From Pristionchus mayeri (Eukaryota; Nematoda; Chromadorea; Rhabditida; Neodiplogasteridae), in the NCBI GenBank assembly GCA_036245805.1, contig BTRK01000004.1, positions 18,290,001-18,354,000 of the forward strand: DNA of 64,000 nucleotides, in the 5' to 3' direction. Of the stretch, positions 60,253 through 64,000 are shown one piece after another (within the stretch, counting starts at the first letter, position 1; every line of letters begins with the position of its first letter). A program made the translations under genes and the position numbers. The notes beneath the pieces are model-generated. The model was not told the DNA's origin and searched no databases. It saw only the letters and a program-made list of their open reading frames with translations.

Positions 60253-61061
60253 ATGGCAACGTATGCATGCATCGCCTGCCCACTCCGTTCAAGCGAAACT
60301 CGTGTGATTCCTTCCACTCCCGAGCTGAGAAGGGAGTGGTTGCTCCGCCTCAATCTCATCAAGGACGAGTTCCAAGCGTTGGAGGGGAAGGTCGCGTCTG
60401 TTCAAGCACAGGGCAAGCGGGCAAGACTCTGCCACAACCACTTTCCGCGCTCGAAGAAGGGCGAGAAGCCCCCTCCAATAGATGTGAGTTATTGTCTACT
60501 TGATTTGATGCGTTGTACTTACCAATGTGCGTTGTACTTACCAACAGAAAGAAGGCCCTCCACGTCTTCAGAGGGCAGACCAAGATCAAGAGCAGGCAAG
60601 GGCACAATTCTTTATTTCCGATATACACTAGAATTATATCATAGTACGCCCTGGGGAAGCAATTAGATAAAACACAGGCCCAGAGGAGGCAATAACGCAT
60701 ACACACATGTCCATTTGATCACAAATAGTATTTATCGCTTGCCTTACCCCGTTTGTTTAGCATCGTGAACAGAGAGAAAGCCCTCCTAGTCTTCAGACAG
60801 CGGATCACGATCAGCTTCAAGTAAGGGTCCAATTGTTCATGTCCGAAAGACACTAGAATTATATGAGAATATGCTCTGGGGAGGCAATCAGATAAAACGC
60901 AGAATCAGATGAGGCAATAGTACATACATACAAAGGAATAATTACTATTACAGCTCGAGCACTCGGTGCAGGAGCCAATGTTCATGGTAGATGACATTGC
61001 CGATGCAATGTCCGACCTCCCATTCCAAATGCCCACTCCACAACACACTAGGTCTCAACAA
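60253..61061 (+). CDS. THAP-type zinc-finger protein, 5' part
   Basis: Exon 1 (60253-60483) encodes a THAP-like C2CH finger: C6 and C9, W29, then C60 and H63 in RLCHNHFP. The 50-residue spacing and the HFP box fit the THAP signature (C-x2-4-C-x35-50-C-x2-H). Two alternative or tandem 48-nt exons follow: 60548-60595 (acceptor AACAG, GC-type donor) and 60773-60820 (acceptor AACAG, GT donor), both in phase 0. Then comes exon 60954-61061, acidic (EPMFMVDDIADAMSDL), with a donor GTACGT. Later exons were not identified. THAP domains bind DNA; in nematodes they occur in chromatin and transcription regulators (for example HIM-17 and LIN-15B), so a nuclear regulator or a domesticated P-element-like protein is likely. 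It is convergent with the Dopey homologue. Confidence 0.6.
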
Positions 61062-61152
61062 GTACGTACAACAATATATTTATTCAACGCATCTCGAAAT
61101 TTAAGACGATTGAAAAAAAGATCAATAAGAGACACGAACAGGACCTAATTAC

Positions 61153-63790
61153 CAATTGATATTAGCGAGCATTCCCTCTTCGTCACTGCGAGTGAGCATC
61201 CAGATACGATGGAATGTACGCGCTGCCTCCGTTGCGAGTACCTGAGGGAAATTGACTTTCAATTAGAACACAAAAGCTTCCAGCATGTTTAGTGAAACAA
61301 TTGGTAGAGTTCGGGTTACACGTTGTTCATAAGATTGAATGAGATTCGCATCATAAAAAGCAATACTATCTTTTTGGTAGCTATCAATAAAAAAGAGAAC
61401 GATACAATAACAATAGATCTATGATCTCTGATTGAGAGAGGTGAGCAACCTGTGAGATCCGGGTTGCAGTAAGGATTCAAATCATAGAATCTACGATGCA
61501 AAATAATAGTTCCTTTCTCGACTGGCTAAAAGAATAAATTCTACCGTATCCTCACCATTCATAGTAGTCAGCCAGATATGACCAGAGGAAGGCAGCTGAT
61601 CCATCTTCGTTCATCGCTTGCATGAGTACATTCAGATTCTTCGCCCCTTTCTCATGACGGAGAATGTGAAAAGAATTTTCCCAAATTCTCTCCCTGGAAA
61701 TTGAGGTTTCACATTTGCTTCTAAACCAATTGCCATGCGAAGTTATCAAGAAGACGTGGACTTGTAGCGCAAATACCAATAAATGACTTACCCTCCTCTC
61801 CTCGTCTTACTCCTTGTTCTCGTTCTCCTGCAGGTAGCTGCTGCTGCAAGTTGCAGATGGAAGCTGCAGCATCAGAGAGAGACGACCCGGAGGGGCACTG
61901 GGAATGATACGATTTCGGAATATTGAGAGCAAAGAGATCTTGTGATTAGAAAACGTTCGCCCTATTGCTCTTGTCATACACTTGCAACACAAAACAGCCA
62001 TATTGCTTTTCCTTCCAATATGACCAATTTACCTCTCCGTATCCTCGTTCTCTTTCTTCTCTCCATCGGGCATCAATCGGGCGCACTTCTTGAGCAGCAG
62101 TGGCAGCACTCGCATCAGAACGGGAGGACCGACCTGAGCAGAGGGAGGATACTGTAGATTGCTGGTTCACAAAGATGAAGACGACTATCACCAGCACAGG
62201 TAATAGCATTTGGAAAATGGCTGTAATGAGAATTGACCGAGGGCCTAGTGCAAATGCAGGTAACTACAGCGACCACGCTACAGCAGTACTGTCAGATCGT
62301 ACAGTATGCTGTAATACCCTTCTCCCCATCACTCACCTCCGGTCTGTCCTGCATGCACGTCAAAAGTCTGCACGTTCGCACTTCCACGAACTGTTGTGCA
62401 TCCGAGTCTTTGGCCGCTGCAGTCGGAGTGTAGAAGGTAGAAGACATAGAGATCTGAATAATAATATGCTTACAAAGTTCCGAGCTAAAGCAGATTAGAA
62501 TCCAACGTTGTTTATGATGAAGAGCAGAAATGGAAAATCAATCGATATATATATAAGCTACCGTACCTCCACGGTGTCTCCCTCGAGGAATCCCCTGAGG
62601 GCATCGACGGTCATCAAGAGTACTGTATGAGTGAAGAAGGAAGTATCGAGTCGATCGTCGCCCACGGGCACAGAATTCACCATCGTCGCCACTCCTGAAA
62701 AAATTTTTACAGTTGTTTTTTGGAATTTCTCTGTATCATTCGCCTTCAACCGATTTGAAACCTGCGTGAAGCACTGATACATCAACAGCACATTTTGCAG
62801 AACTTTCTCCAAAAATTTAATTAACGATTAGGCTAGCCCACCGGAGGGATTGAGTAGCCAAGTGTAGAGTCGCCGATTGAGTGACATATCCCTTCTCAGG
62901 ATGACGAACAACGTACGACGCAGCAACTCGACGATGTCTGCAACAGAAACCGTCATTAGCCCATTTCACCCCGATACATTCTTGTTGCGCATTTTCCTCA
63001 AAGCCCAATCAAAGAATTGCAACCAATAGCATATTCTCGTACTTTAAAAAAGTCTCTTATATGGCAACAATTACAATGTTGTTCGCAGAATATCGTATTC
63101 CAATCGCACTACCGTACCTGCTCGGGTTACTGTAGTCGAGTCGAGTGGGAAGGCCGCGCAGAGTAGATCACGGAGATTCCTCTGGACGAGCCGCGAGCCC
63201 ATGTCCTCACCCGCGGCGCACAGGGCTGACACCTGGGAAGGAGTTGGTAATTTGCAGCGTTGTAAACTTGTTAAATTCATGTCTCAACTAATCTTCAGCT
63301 AGAATACTTTAGCATTGTTACTAATTACTCGTCGTTTTGGTAGTTAGATTCGTCACCAGCAAATCATACAATACACTCATACACCACCTCACTCTCCCTC
63401 TACCGTACTCCCTCCTCACCATGTGATGTACGTTGTCTCCGATAATCCACAACTGTCCATCGATCGATTTTGACATGTCGAATTTCGTATTCACGTAGAT
63501 CAGAGCGGGAAGTCGAACGAATGGAGAACCGAGTACCTGTGAGATTGGGTTGATTGTTTAGCAAAAATTTGCTCTTGAATGATTGTTTCTACTGTGGATC
63601 GAAGATGATGAATCACTATTGAAACACAGATCTACCCATTTCGAGAAACACGTTGTTACAGCCCGATTGGGATTCAATTAATCATAAAATAGTCCTTTTA
63701 ATTATAAATAAACCCACAGTATGCCAGAGACAGGCGTAGAACGAGGTTGGGCCCACGTACTCGCACACTTTATCGAGCAGTGTGAAGGAA
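61153..63790 (-). CDS. pad-1: DOP1/PAD-1 (Dopey) homologue, partial
   Basis: Minus-strand exons: 63790-63718, 63536-63420, 63232-63118, 62937-62842, 62694-62567, 62453-62337, 62133-62033, 61693-61556, 61380-61272, 61241-61153. All have GT/AG ends and consistent phase. The series reads LLDKVCEYVGPTSFYACLW, then SPFVRLPALIYVN, then VQRNLRDLLCAAFPLD, then LRRDMSLNRRLYTWLL, then RLLTCMQDRPEVGPPVL, then FLWSYLADYYEW. This order and the RRDMSLNRRLY motif are strongly reminiscent of the N-terminal part of Dopey proteins (PAD-1 in C. elegans). These are large cytosolic proteins that work with the MON2 and flippase (TAT-5/Neo1) system at Golgi and endosomes in retrograde traffic and control of vesicle release. 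The first exon(s) lie beyond the right edge. No continuation was found left of 61153, where a Dopey protein would normally have well over a thousand more residues. Confidence 0.7.
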
Positions 63791-64000
63791 CTGAAAAAAA
63801 AAACTGTTCAGAATAAATAATATTTAATTTCAAAGCATCTGTCTATTCGCATTCGCATTCCTAATAGATTATAGAGCATGTGACCTCGTCTTCCTTCTTC
63901 CTCCACAGCCATTAGTAGAAAAAAAGATGCATTATGTTTTATGTCTCAATGCTGCTATATTTAGTGGGAGTTGTGTGCAGTACAACCCCTGACTCGCTAT
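63791..64000. other. Intron or upstream part of the Dopey homologue
   Basis: No exon recognised. The gene must continue to the right, because the exon ending at 63790 starts in mid-codon. Confidence 0.4.

Noticed and set aside
62100..62498. Plus-strand frame of about 130 codons that could extend the THAP gene
   Set aside because: It is the antisense shadow of two well-spliced Dopey exons (62453-62337 and 62133-62033) on the minus strand.
1..64000. CRISPR arrays, operons or bacterial features
   Set aside because: Introns, nematode receptor families and eukaryotic transposons show this is animal nuclear DNA; no regularly spaced repeats are present.

Overview
The window is animal DNA and almost certainly from a nematode. 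The basis is: several serpentine chemoreceptor genes of nematode-specific families (Str-like, Sra-superfamily-like and Srh/Sri-like), very short introns (often 40-60 bases) with TTTTCAG-type acceptors, and a nematode-style load of RTE and CR1-like LINEs, mariner elements and palindromic (foldback) DNA elements. A diplogastrid such as Pristionchus would fit, but that is a guess from overall flavour and is not proven by the sequence. Most genes below were built by hand from splice sites and from comparison of paralogues inside the window.

Layout, left half: positions 1-19756 and 20400-42308 are two nearly identical direct copies of one unit (period 20,399 bases, separated by 643 bases). Copy 1 already matches from the first base, so its true left edge lies outside the window. 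Each copy carries, in order: a tRNA-derived SINE-like piece; a palindromic TA-flanked element with a hAT-type MITE inside it; an apparently intact Str-like receptor gene (gene A, +) whose introns 1 and 3 are filled by a large foldback and by a DDE transposon with about 290-base inverted repeats; an Sra-superfamily-like receptor (gene F, -; frame broken in copy 1, open in copy 2); a Str-like pseudogene (gene C, +); an intact Str-like receptor (gene D, -) with a mariner in intron 5; and a small four-exon coiled-coil gene (+). Copy 2 alone carries a 2,160-base mariner-type insertion with a second one nested in it; copy 1 is the perfect empty site.

Right half: 43738-48268 is a ten-exon Sra-superfamily-like receptor (gene B, +) broken by an intact RTE retrotransposon in exon 8. 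An inverted, intact paralogue (gene H, -) lies at 52574-54131. Between them are a palindromic element and pieces of an Srh/Sri-like receptor. From about 54470 to 59790 is a dead CR1-like LINE into which two palindromic TA-flanked elements have jumped. From 60253 there is a THAP zinc-finger gene (+) with a duplicated 48-base exon, facing a DOP1/PAD-1 (Dopey) homologue (-) that enters from the right edge of the window.

How the parts relate: the receptors are environmental chemosensors of sensory neurons (family knowledge). The rest is mostly transposable elements, and their nesting gives a relative clock: gene C decay, the mariner, the DDE element, the foldbacks and the hAT MITE predate the duplication, while the gene F frameshift difference and the 2,160-base insertion came after it. 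The most unusual recurring signal is a tRNA-like pol III A box plus B box, at tRNA spacing, inside the inverted-repeat arms of unrelated palindromic transposons.
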